The notes: a model not told the origin generated them from the sequence alone. A DNA stretch of 19,408 nucleotides from an uncultured Lachnospiraceae bacterium (GCA_910578605.1 CAJTQG010000053.1:1-19408), one strand, 5' to 3'. Positions 1 through 7,068 are shown, counted from the first letter of the stretch. Numbers and translations are program-made.

Positions 1-15
1 GTAAAAAAATATGTT

Positions 16-21
16 TATAAT
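16..21 (+). promoter_or_regulatory. Possible -10 box of the ATPase/STAS-like gene
   Basis: A consensus TATAAT lies 17 bases upstream of the start codon at 39. The matching -35 would fall outside or at the very edge of the window, so only half of a promoter can be seen. The sequence is AT-rich, so chance occurrence is possible. A start about 7 bases downstream would leave a very short leader with the ribosome binding site (GAAGGGGA, 25-32) at its 5' end. Confidence 0.3.
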
Positions 22-38
22 AGAGAAGGGGATTTGAA

Positions 39-1067
39 ATGTCGATATCTCAAAAAAGAAAAAATCAAATAATTGATTATATGCTAACAAAACTTGAAAT
101 GCATGATAATGTTGTGAAAAAGACATCAGAGTATTTTAAAATTTCTAATACCACAATTTATAGATATCTTAGAGAGCTAAAAGAAGAAAATATCATTGAG
201 CAGGTATCGAAAGGAAAATATAAAATAATAAATGAAGAGTATGACTTTAAATTCACCAATCAAAATATAGAAGAAGATAACATATATTTTAATGAGATAC
301 AACCATTGATAAAAGAGTTTCCTAATAATGTAAAAAAAATATGGGCATATGCATTTACTGAAATTATGAATAATGCTATTGAGCATTCTGAATCAAAAAA
401 AATCACATGTGGTCTTTTTAAAAATTACATTAACACAACTTGTATTATTTCAGACCAAGGAATAGGGATTTTCAATAAAATAAAGGAATATTATAAGTAT
501 TCGACTTTGGACGATGCGATACTCGAGCTATTTAAAGGTAAACTTACGACAGATAAAGAGAATCACTCAGGGGAAGGGATTTTCTTTACATCAAGATTAA
601 TGGATACTTTTATGGTAATTTCGTCTGGCAAAATATTTACTCATGATAATCATTATGAATTATTAGAAGATTTGAACGAAAAGAGCCAATTAGGAGAACT
701 ACTTGAAGGTAAAGGAACTGTGGTGTTTATGCAGTTAGCTAATAAGACGCATAAAGAATTGAAGGAGGTGTTTGATTTGTTTGCAGATGTAGATAAGGGA
801 TTTAATAAAACCAAAATTCCTATAAAGAATATGTTTGGAAATGAGTTTCCAGTATCTAGGTCACAAGCAAGGAGATTGTACAATGGGTTTGAAAAATTTG
901 AGGAGATAACCTTAGATTTTGAAGGAGTGGATGAAATAGGCCAGGCGTTTGCAGATGAGTTATTTGGAAAATTTGAAAAAAAACACCGCAATATTGTGTT
1001 ATTAGTAGAAAATGCTAACGAAAATGTAGATGCAATGATTAAACATGCTAAAAATACAAAAATCTAA
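39..1067 (+). CDS. HTH + GHKL ATPase + STAS-like (DUF4325) signalling protein
   Basis: This 342-residue protein has three parts. Residues 1-60 form a helix-turn-helix that reads like a DeoR/winged-helix type. Residues about 80-235 carry GHKL (HATPase_c) motifs: an N box FTEIMNNAIEHS (107-118) with the Mg-binding Asn, a G1 box DQGIGI (139-144), a G2 box SGEGIF (177-182) and GTVVF (226-230). Residues about 258-342 match the STAS-like DUF4325 pattern, with IGQAFADELF (300-309). GHKL plus STAS recalls the SpoIIAB/SpoIIAA and RsbT/RsbS partner-switching pairs, here in one polypeptide with a DNA-binding head. I see no conserved phospho-acceptor Ser at the usual STAS loop. The start follows GAAGGGGA at a good distance. 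The gene is AT-richer than the structural genes and is separated from them by its own spacer, so it may be phage cargo, a late regulator or a host gene. Domain call is fairly sure; the job is not known. Confidence 0.8.
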   Translation: MSISQKRKNQIIDYMLTKLEMHDNVVKKTSEYFKISNTTIYRYLRELKEENIIEQVSKGKYKIINEEYDFKFTNQNIEEDNIYFNEIQPLIKEFPNNVKKIWAYAFTEIMNNAIEHSESKKITCGLFKNYINTTCIISDQGIGIFNKIKEYYKYSTLDDAILELFKGKLTTDKENHSGEGIFFTSRLMDTFMVISSGKIFTHDNHYELLEDLNEKSQLGELLEGKGTVVFMQLANKTHKELKEVFDLFADVDKGFNKTKIPIKNMFGNEFPVSRSQARRLYNGFEKFEEITLDFEGVDEIGQAFADELFGKFEKKHRNIVLLVENANENVDAMIKHAKNTKI

Positions 1068-1118
1068 ATTAACAAAGTAAATTAGGGAATACTTGACAAA
1101 TGCGCCCGTTTTGTGTCC

Positions 1119-1147
1119 TTGACATGTCTGTTTTGACATGATAGAAT
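1119..1147 (+). promoter_or_regulatory. Near-consensus sigma-70/sigma-A promoter ahead of the packaging operon
   Basis: TTGACA at 1119-1124 and TAGAAT at 1142-1147 are separated by exactly 17 bases. Transcription would start near 1154. The next gene is the small terminase at 1293, so this is the likely entry promoter for the late operon. A second TTGACA at 1093-1098 has no convincing -10 partner. Confidence 0.6.
1123..1140. promoter_or_regulatory. Inverted repeat in the promoter spacer, possible operator
   Basis: CATGTC (1123-1128) and GACATG (1135-1140) are perfect inverted copies separated by 6 bases. They lie between the -35 and -10 boxes, where a bound repressor or activator would control RNA polymerase. 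The 8-base palindrome GACATGTC (1121-1128) overlaps the left arm. The regulator is not identified. Confidence 0.35.
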
Positions 1148-1176
1148 AATTAAAATGCATAAATTGTAATATAAAA

Positions 1177-1210
1177 GAAGTCGTATCAATGTGTGTACGG
1201 CTTCTTTTTT
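1177..1210 (+). terminator. Intrinsic terminator inside the leader of the packaging operon
   Basis: A 9-bp stem, GAAGTCGTA (1177-1185) with TACGGCTTC (1196-1204) including one G-U pair, closes a 10-base loop and is followed by six T (1205-1210). It could end transcription from the ATPase gene upstream. It also lies only about 55 nt after the predicted start of the 1119-1147 promoter, so late transcription would have to read through it. Confidence 0.65.
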
Positions 1211-1215
1211 GTACC

Positions 1216-1264
1216 AAAATACTTAAAAAATGTATTTAAAATACCTAAAAACATATCAAAATAC
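1216..1264. repeat. Three AAAATAC repeats spaced about two helical turns
   Basis: AAAATAC occurs at 1216-1222, 1238-1244 and 1258-1264, each followed by two pyrimidines (TT, CT, TC). Start-to-start spacing is 22 and 20 bases, which places the copies on the same DNA face. They sit just upstream of the small terminase gene, where phages often keep packaging or terminase-binding sites. The tract is AT-rich, so chance is a real alternative. Confidence 0.35.
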
Positions 1265-1292
1265 TCCAAAATGATAGAAAGGGTGGTGTAAA

Positions 1293-1805
1293 ATGGCTAT
1301 AACAAAGAAACAAAAACGATTTGTAGAAGAGTACCTAATAGACTTAAATGCCACTCAAGCTGCAATTAGAGCAGGATATTCGGTAAATACAGCACAAGAA
1401 CAAGGGTATCAACTACTTCAGAAAACTTCAGTTCAACAAGAAATTGCAAAAGCAATGGCAGAGAGAAGCCGCCGGACAGGAATAAACCAGGACAGGGTTT
1501 TATTAGAATTGGCAAAAATAGCATTTGCAAATATAGGTGACATTATGGATTATGATAAGGGGAAAATAAAGGAGACGGCAACAAGGGAAGATTTGGCAAG
1601 TGTAGAGTCAATAAAAATCAAAGAATCAGATAAGGGAAGAGAGATTCAAGTTAAGATTGCGAAACCAAGAGCATTAGAGCTGGTAGGCAGACATTTGGGA
1701 ATATTTCAGGATAAAGTGGAAGTGTCTGGCACAGCAGAAGAGCTATCCAAGCTTGACAATTTGCTTCTACAGCTAAGTGAAGGCACAAATAATAAATCAA
1801 AATAA
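1293..1805 (+). CDS. terS: Terminase small subunit (Terminase_2 family)
   Basis: This 170-residue protein is the DNA-recognition subunit that brings phage DNA to the packaging motor. The N-terminus, with MAITKKQKRFVEEYLIDLNA and then TQAAIRAGYS, is the typical Terminase_2 helix-turn-helix region: KQ-x-F-V-E-EY-L, then N-A-T-Q-A-A-I-R-A-GYS. The middle (VLLELAKIAFANIGDIMDY) is also a usual element of the family. The C-terminal part, after about residue 125, would carry oligomerisation and large-subunit contacts. The start ATG follows AAAGGGTGG at 1277-1285. It lies directly ahead of the large terminase and portal genes, the normal packaging order. The length is usual for the family and no defect is visible. 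Confidence 0.9.
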   Translation: MAITKKQKRFVEEYLIDLNATQAAIRAGYSVNTAQEQGYQLLQKTSVQQEIAKAMAERSRRTGINQDRVLLELAKIAFANIGDIMDYDKGKIKETATREDLASVESIKIKESDKGREIQVKIAKPRALELVGRHLGIFQDKVEVSGTAEELSKLDNLLLQLSEGTNNKSK

Positions 1806-1837
1806 AAACAACCAGAAGGCAGGGAGGTGATTTACCC

Positions 1838-3244
1838 TTGAGTACAGAAAGTCTAATCTTATCAGATAAATACAAAGCATTCTTAAAATGCAATGCCCCC
1901 TTTGAAGTGCTTGAGGGAACATAAACAACGGCAGCAGGAAAGACGACAGTAGGCATTTTTAAATTCATGCTGAAGGTAGCATCTAGTAAAAAGAAATACC
2001 ATATAGTGGCAGCAGCAGACACCGGAACCGCAGAGAAGAACTTCATCAACAAGGACCTGGGGATTATGGATGATTTCGGCAAACTCTGCCGCTATAATGG
2101 CAATGGCAGCAAGGATGAGAAGATACCCCACATACTTTTCCATACATCCTCTGGTGATAAAATCATATATGTGATGGGGTATGGAGATAAGACGAAGTGG
2201 AAAAAGGCACTCGGAGGGCAGTACGGGTGCCTTTATATAGATGAGGCCAATACGGCCGACATTGACTTTGTAAGAGAGGCAGTAATGAGGGCCGACTACA
2301 TTATGATGACATTAAATCCTGATGATCCAAACCTGCCAATCTACAAAGAATACATTAACTGCAGCCGCCCGTTGCCGGAATACAGGAATGATGCCCCTGT
2401 AGAACTCAATAATATGCTATGCGAGGAACCAAAGCCAGGATATGTGCATTGGTTCTTTTCTTTTGTCCACAATGCAGGCCTTCCTAAAGAAAAAGTAGAT
2501 AAAATTATCTTAAATGTACCAAAGGGAACCAAGCTTTATAAAAACAAGGTGCTGGGTTTACGTGGGAAGGCAACAGGTCTTATATTCAGCAATTTTGACC
2601 GAGCGCATCATGTAAAAACGAAGGCGTGGGCAAAGCAGTTTAAAAAGGGGAATGGAGGAAACGGGCAGCAGGGAGAATTTTTTCTCTACTACACAATCGG
2701 CATAGATACAGCCTACTCAAAACAAAGCCAGGATACTATAGCATTCAGCTTTGTGGGAATCACAAATAAAGGCAAATGCGTTGTGCTGGATGAGCATGTA
2801 TATAATAATGCCCAGCTGGGTACACCATTAGCCCCATCGGATACGGTGAAGAACCTGATAGACTTCGCAGAGAGGAATCGAAAGGAATGGGGCTTCGCTA
2901 GAAACATGTTCTTAGATAATGCGGATCAGGCGACAATGATGGAATGGAACAAATACAAGCGGATGCATGGCTGCATCTACACGTTAAACAACGCATGGAA
3001 GAAAGTAGAGATAGTAGATAGAATCAATCTGCAGCTAGGCTGGCTTGCCTGTGATGAAGCCACAGGAAAGGAACCCTACTACTACATACTGGACCACTGC
3101 ACTCATTACATTAGCGAGCTGGAGCTGTACAGCTGGGATGAGGAAAAAGACAATACACCAGAGGATAAAAATGACCATATGGTAAACAGCACGCAATATG
3201 CATGGCTGCCCTATGAAAAAAGAATAGGAGTAAAGAAGGAGTGA
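1838..3244 (+). CDS. terL: Terminase large subunit, frame interrupted by in-frame TAA in the P-loop segment
   Basis: This is the packaging ATPase/nuclease that pumps DNA into the prohead. I place the start at TTG 1838, which has AGGGAGGTGA (1821-1830) at good spacing and begins LSTESLILSDKYKAFLKCN. Codon 29 is TAA (1922-1924); reading continues in the same frame with TTAAGKTTVG, so the Walker A segment is EGT-stop-TTAAGKT. Walker B is CLYIDEA (Asp/Glu at codons 135-136), followed by the coupling motif TLNP. The RNase H-like nuclease shows GIDTAYS, FLDNAD and NDHMVNSTQYAW with its acidic residues. The first internal ATG is 1967, but a protein started there lacks the P-loop and should not package DNA. 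Either the gene is a recent pseudogene or the stop is bypassed; removing six bases (ACATAA) gives a perfect GTTAAGKT motif. Family is certain, activity is not. Confidence 0.85.
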
Positions 3245-3251
3245 AAAAGGA

Positions 3252-4919
3252 ATGAACTGGTTTAGAAACTTTATAGTAAAGCTATTAAAAATTATCCCTG
3301 CCAGGGATAAGCAAATCACAATAAAAGAGCCCCTCTCCTTTCAGGAGAATGTATTAAAGAACAAAATATGGTACAGGGGAGATGCAGTAGAGATAGAGCA
3401 GTTTTTCAAAACCACAGCAGCATGGGATGTGGAGAAAACAAGATTTTGGGCATCCGTCAGCCAGGGGGCGGTGCGCAAAATACATAGCGGAATTGTCTCT
3501 ATGACAGTAGACAGGTATAAAGACATTGTAACAGCAGATTTTGACGGGGTGGAATTTGCAGACGCCACAGAAGAACTACAAGAGATATGGGAAGGTATAG
3601 AGGAGGAGAGCAATTTCACGGAAATACTGGGGGAGGCGGTAACTGGCTGTCTGGCATCTGGAGACGGGGCATTTAAAATCAGTACAGACGAAGGTTGCAA
3701 ATACCCTGTAATAGAGTTTTACGATGCAGAGGACGTAGAGTACACCAGAAAACATGGAAGAGTGACAGAGATAAAATTTTATACTACTTATCAAAAAGGG
3801 AAAAAGGAATACCGGCTAGAGGAAATCTATGGAAGGGGAAGCGTATCGTACAAGCTGTATAATGATGCGGGAAAGGAGGTGGACTTAAAAGAACTGCCGG
3901 AAACACAAAGTTTGGAGGCGGTCACTTTCCCTGGGGATTATATTATGGCGGTGCCGCTGAAAATATTCACATCAAGCAGATTTAAGGGCAGGGGAAAGGC
4001 TTTATTTGATGCAAAGACAGACGTGTTGGATGGATTAGACGAGGTTATCAGCCAATGGATGGATGCCATTCGTCTGGGCAGGATTAAACGATATATTCCA
4101 AAAGACTTAATACCAAGAGATGAAGAAACGGGGGAACTGATGCCGGCGAATCCATTTGACAATGATTTTATAGCCATGGAGGAAGGTAAGGGGGAAAATG
4201 ATAATTCCAAAATAGACATTTCCCAGCCCCAAATCCTTTATGAAGCCTATGTAAACAGTTATGCCAGTTTTTTGGATATGGTATTACAGGGCGTTATCTC
4301 ACCGGCAACATTAGGCATTGATTTAAAAAAGACGGACAACGCACAGGCGCAGAGGGAGAAGGAGAAAATCACCATGCACGTTCGAGGGAAAATAATAGAT
4401 GCTCTCAACGTAGCTCTTCCACAGTTGGTAAGCATTGTCTTTAAGACATATGACAATATGCGTGGGAAATTCCCTGCTGAATATAAAAAAATAAATGTAA
4501 AATTTGGGGAATACGCCTCACCGGATTTTGACAGCACCATAGAAACCGTTTCCAAGGGAAAGCAGGGCGGTATCATGAGTCTGGAAGCTGCTGTAGATGA
4601 GCTGTATGGAGACAGCAAAGATGAAGAGTGGAAGGAGCAGGAGATAGCCAGGTTGAAAGCAGAACAGGGGATACAGCAGATGCAGGAACCCGCAGTAAAC
4701 CAGACAGGCATGCCGCTGGGGGATGAAGAAATGCAAAGAAGTGACGGAGAGGGGGGGGCAGCAGCCAAGCTAAACGGAGCACAGATAGGCTCTTTAATGA
4801 ACATGATAGCTATGGTGAAAAGCGGCCAGCTCACCAGGAGTGAAGCAATCAACATTATCTCTGCTACTCTGGGAGTTTCCAGGGAGAGCGCAGAAACATT
4901 TATAGAAGGTGGGATGTAA
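3252..4919 (+). CDS. Portal protein
   Basis: At 555 residues, this is the size and place of the dodecameric portal, the ring at one capsid vertex through which DNA enters and to which the tail joins. It follows the large terminase after 7 bases and precedes a minor head gene, as in SPP1/PBSX-type late operons. Family-like features are an N-terminal segment with WYRGDAVEIEQFF, a mixed alpha/beta wing domain, the segment DVLDGLDEVISQWMDAIRLG (about 255-275), and MVLQGVISPATLGID (about 343-357) leading into the long helix that lines the channel. The C-terminal about 90 residues are Gln/Glu/Gly-rich and include ALGVSRESAETFIEGG-like sequence at the end, which may be a crown or a disordered tail. 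AAGGAG at 3236-3241 supports the start. No defect is seen. Confidence 0.88.
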   Translation: MNWFRNFIVKLLKIIPARDKQITIKEPLSFQENVLKNKIWYRGDAVEIEQFFKTTAAWDVEKTRFWASVSQGAVRKIHSGIVSMTVDRYKDIVTADFDGVEFADATEELQEIWEGIEEESNFTEILGEAVTGCLASGDGAFKISTDEGCKYPVIEFYDAEDVEYTRKHGRVTEIKFYTTYQKGKKEYRLEEIYGRGSVSYKLYNDAGKEVDLKELPETQSLEAVTFPGDYIMAVPLKIFTSSRFKGRGKALFDAKTDVLDGLDEVISQWMDAIRLGRIKRYIPKDLIPRDEETGELMPANPFDNDFIAMEEGKGENDNSKIDISQPQILYEAYVNSYASFLDMVLQGVISPATLGIDLKKTDNAQAQREKEKITMHVRGKIIDALNVALPQLVSIVFKTYDNMRGKFPAEYKKINVKFGEYASPDFDSTIETVSKGKQGGIMSLEAAVDELYGDSKDEEWKEQEIARLKAEQGIQQMQEPAVNQTGMPLGDEEMQRSDGEGGAAAKLNGAQIGSLMNMIAMVKSGQLTRSEAINIISATLGVSRESAETFIEGGM

Positions 4920-5762
4920 TTGGCAAAGATAAATGATACCTACGATATTGTACAGGCAATCGAGACAATAGAAAATGAATTGATAGCCTCCATGATTCGC
5001 AATTTAGACCATCACAGGCTGGAGGAGATAAAGGAAAAAAAGAACTGGAGCCAGTGGCAGGTGGAACAGCTTGCCGCCATGGATGCCTATAAAAAAAGAA
5101 GCTTAGAAAAGCATCAGGGCATATTTGACAACATCAATAGAAAAATAGGCCCTATTATATCAGCACAGCGCACAGCAGGTAATGCTAACCAAGAAATAGC
5201 CATTCTGCAGGCGATAAAAAAAGGAGCCAAAATAAAAAAGCCAAAAGGCAATACACAGATGATAGGAGAGTTTTTCACGGCAAATGATAGAAAAATCAAT
5301 GCCCTCATCAAGGCAACTACAGATGATATGAAAAAGGGGGAAATAGCCATCTTCCGGCGGGCAAATGATCAATATAGAAAAATTATATATAATGCCCAGA
5401 TGTACGCCAGTATGGGCGCCTCTTATCAAGCCGCCATTGATATGGCAACAAAAGATTTTCTAAGCGCTGGCATTAACTGTATAGAGTATAAAAACGGTGC
5501 AAGGCATTCTTTATCCAGCTATGCAGAGATGGCTCTTAGAACCGCCCAGAAAAGAGCCTATCTTACTGGAGAAGGCGAAAAAAGGATGGAGTGGGGCATA
5601 CATACGGTTATTATGAATAAAAGGGGAAATCCATGCCCTAAATGCCTTCCATGGGTGGGCAAAATACTGATAGATGACATATGGAGTGGAGGAACAGAAA
5701 AAGAAGCAAAGGAGCAGGGGTATCCCCTTATGTCCCAGGCGATAGCCAAGGGACTCTACCAT
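4920..5762 (+). CDS. Minor head protein (MuF / Phage_min_cap2 type), exon 1
   Basis: Exon 1 encodes residues 1-281 of a minor capsid protein that is carried in the head and associates with the portal. It starts at TTG, directly after the portal stop, with GAAGGTGG at 4905-4912. The region around residues 135-281 fits the MuF-like head morphogenesis domain: DFLSAGINCIEYKNGARHSL, RTAQKRAYLTGEG, a Cys pair at 239 and 242 (PCPKC), and GYPLMSQAIAKGLYH at the end. Reading on without splicing hits TGA at 5763-5765, immediately after His281. The missing half of the conserved HPNCR motif is found at 6049, across a group I intron, so the mature product is 489 residues (281 + 208). A simple truncation is less likely because intron pairings fix both splice sites. 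Confidence 0.88.
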
Positions 5763-6048
5763 TGAATGTTGAGTTTGGGTGGTAGTAAAACAGTGTGAAC
5801 CGTATTACAAAATGGGTGTGCACAACACAATAAATAATAGTTGTGCGCTAACGGGGAACGGAGAAATCCCAATCCCGTGCTAAGAATCTTGAATTAACAT
5901 ATGAGTTTCATACTATAATTCAAGATTAAAGTGTAGAGACTATTCCGAAAGGAAGTAGGACGGAGACGTACCGTTCGAAGCGCACTGGACAAGGGGGAAT
6001 CGAAAGGTTCTTTCTTGTTATGAGATAGTCCGATATTGAAAAATATAG
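5763..6048 (+). ncRNA. Group IA self-splicing intron, 286 nt, without ORF
   Basis: All core helices can be drawn. P1: exon CTACCAT (5756-5762) with GTGGTAG (5779-5785), ending in the required U-G pair at T5762. P10: GTTTGG (5773-5778) with exon 2 CCAAAC (6049-6054). P3: GTGCGCT (5843-5849) with AGCGCAC (5979-5985). P4: ACGGG (5851-5855) with CCCGT (5874-5878). P5: GGA-GAAA-TCC (5860-5869). P6 extension: 12 perfect pairs, 5885-5896 with 5916-5927. P7: GACTA (5938-5942) with TAGTC (6026-6030). P7.1 (5943-5954) and P7.2 (5958-5972) indicate subgroup IA. P8: ACAAG (5989-5993) with CTTGT (6014-6018). P9: ATATT-GAAA-AATAT (6033-6046). The last intron base is G6048, the conserved terminal G. The intron sits in phase 0 between CAT and CCA and carries no homing endonuclease, so it would be immobile alone or depend on an enzyme encoded elsewhere. 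Confidence 0.93.
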
Positions 6049-6675
6049 CCAAACTGCCGTGACAGTCATACAACCTACTTCCCTGACATCTCAGAACCGC
6101 CCGATGATAGGTTTACAAAGCAGGAAATACAAAAGATAGAGGAGGGAGCGAAAGAGGAGGCAAGAGGGCAATATGCAAAGAGGGAGGCACAGCGATTTGA
6201 AAGGCTGTCCTCCTATTCTTTAGCACCTGAGAATATAAAAAGGTATAAGGCAAGAGAGAAAGAATGGAAGGAAAGAGTTGTAAAATATGAAGAAAGTAGT
6301 AAAATAAATATAGATAATGAATTATTAAAATATATAGGGCATAATATTATTAGCCATGATAATCAAAGTGTTAGAGAATGGTATTATGCCAATGTGCACA
6401 ATATTCCAAATCAAATAGATAAAAATGCTCCACTTGAAAAACAGGCAAAACAGGCATTTGCCCTAAGAAATCTATATAAACATGAAGCAAGAATAGCAAT
6501 GTCTGACAGAAAAACGGCGGAAGAACTGGAACGTTTAAGACCGGCCCCTAAATTTGAAGAGTTATTAAGAAACAAAATGAAAAGAAAAGGACTTTCAAAA
6601 GAAGAAGCACTAGAAGATATTCTAAAAACTGCATCAAAGACAAATAATAATGTTGATAAGGAATTTGGATTGTGA
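6049..6675 (+). CDS. Minor head protein, exon 2, with an AT-rich C-terminal module
   Basis: After splicing, CCA at 6049 continues the frame as PNCRDSHTTYF, completing the HPNCR signature at residues 281-285, and runs to TGA at 6673-6675. Residues about 286-355 are a charged helical linker (KQEIQKIEEGAKEE, QRFERLSSYSLAPEN). From about 6285 (residue about 360) base composition falls sharply; 6301-6360 has only 10 G/C in 60. The remaining about 130 residues include LRNLYKHEARIAMSDRKTAEEL, LLRNKMKRKGLSKEEALEDI and KTNNNVDKEFGL. This resembles, from memory, variable C-terminal modules that some phage head proteins and polymorphic toxins share; I cannot name its activity. The AT-rich stretch continues into the next small gene. 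An ATG at 6394 is internal to this reading frame and need not be a real start. Confidence 0.82.
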   Translation, partial: PNCRDSHTTYFPDISEPPDDRFTKQEIQKIEEGAKEEARGQYAKREAQRFERLSSYSLAPENIKRYKAREKEWKERVVKYEESSKINIDNELLKYIGHNIISHDNQSVREWYYANVHNIPNQIDKNAPLEKQAKQAFALRNLYKHEARIAMSDRKTAEELERLRPAPKFEELLRNKMKRKGLSKEEALEDILKTASKTNNNVDKEFGL

Positions 6676-6685
6676 GGTGTTCGTG

Positions 6686-6925
6686 ATGTTTCAATATGAT
6701 TATAATATTTTTCCTGATAATAATCCTGAAAAATTTAAAGAAACCTGCAAAAGGATTCAATTAAAATTCCCACAGGCGGAGAAAAAAGATTTATTAGTAG
6801 ATGTGGATGGCAGTACAATACAAGTATTCATTGTTGATGGGAAAGAAATAGTAGTGTATGATGATTATGACATAGGTGCTGTATTTATTAAATCTGAGAT
6901 TGAATTAAGTCAGATTTCAGCATAA
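6686..6925 (+). CDS. Small acidic protein, possible partner of the preceding C-terminal module
   Basis: This 79-residue product is rich in Asp and Glu, with a beta-rich centre (LLVDVDGSTIQVFIVDGKE, then IVVYDDYDIGAVFIKS). I start it at ATG 6686, 6 bases after GAGGTG (6674-6679), which itself overlaps the stop of the minor head gene; GTG 6683 is a possible alternative in the same frame. It shares the low G+C of the upstream C-terminal module. An acidic small protein directly after a variable C-terminal domain is the layout of an immunity or inhibitor protein, but no family can be assigned with certainty and a plain accessory function is equally open. Confidence 0.65.
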   Translation: MFQYDYNIFPDNNPEKFKETCKRIQLKFPQAEKKDLLVDVDGSTIQVFIVDGKEIVVYDDYDIGAVFIKSEIELSQISA

Positions 6926-6939
6926 TGGAGGTGTTGTAG

Positions 6940-7068
6940 ATGGATGTGGAGTACGAACGAATATGCAAGAAGCTTGGCTTTGTTCCGTGTGAATATAAAT
7001 TTGATGGTCCAGATACAGAGGATGACAACTGGGAGAATCCGTTTTTAATGAGGTGCTCGCATGGATAA
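6940..7068 (+). CDS. 42-residue hypothetical protein, overlapping the YjcQ-like gene
   Basis: A short frame starts at ATG 6940, 6 bases after a full GGAGGTG (6927-6933), and ends in TAA at 7066-7068. The product is acidic (MDVEYERICKKLGFVPCEYK, then FDGPDTEDDNWENPF) with two Cys. Its last codons overlap the ATG of the next gene (ATGGATAA at 7061-7068), a typical sign of translational coupling. The strong ribosome binding site and exact overlap support a real gene despite its size. Function unknown. Confidence 0.65.
   Translation: MDVEYERICKKLGFVPCEYKFDGPDTEDDNWENPFLMRCSHG

Noticed and set aside
1216..1264. AAAATAC repeats as a CRISPR array
   Set aside because: The units are 7 bases with 13-15 base gaps, far too short and AT-rich for CRISPR repeats and spacers.
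1922..1924. TAA reassigned to an amino acid in this phage
   Set aside because: TAA ends many other genes here (for example portal, scaffold and major capsid) at the expected lengths, and readthrough would spoil the P-loop spacing.
1967..3244. Terminase large subunit truly starting at ATG 1967
   Set aside because: The frame upstream to TTG 1838 has a strong ribosome binding site and encodes the Walker A segment; a start at 1967 has no ribosome binding site and lacks an essential motif.
4259..4855. 198-residue frame on the - strand opposite the portal gene
   Set aside because: It is the antisense shadow of a well-supported gene: Ser/Pro/Leu-rich, no ribosome binding site and no recognisable motifs.
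5816..5828. GTGT/ACAC hairpin as a separate terminator
   Set aside because: It lies between P1 and P3 of the intron, fits a P2-region stem and has no T run.
5763..6048. Reading the minor head gene as a frameshifted pseudogene with a 286-base junk insertion
   Set aside because: Paired helices P1 to P10, the U-G at the 5' site, the final G and perfect phase 0 resumption of a conserved motif make an intron far more likely.
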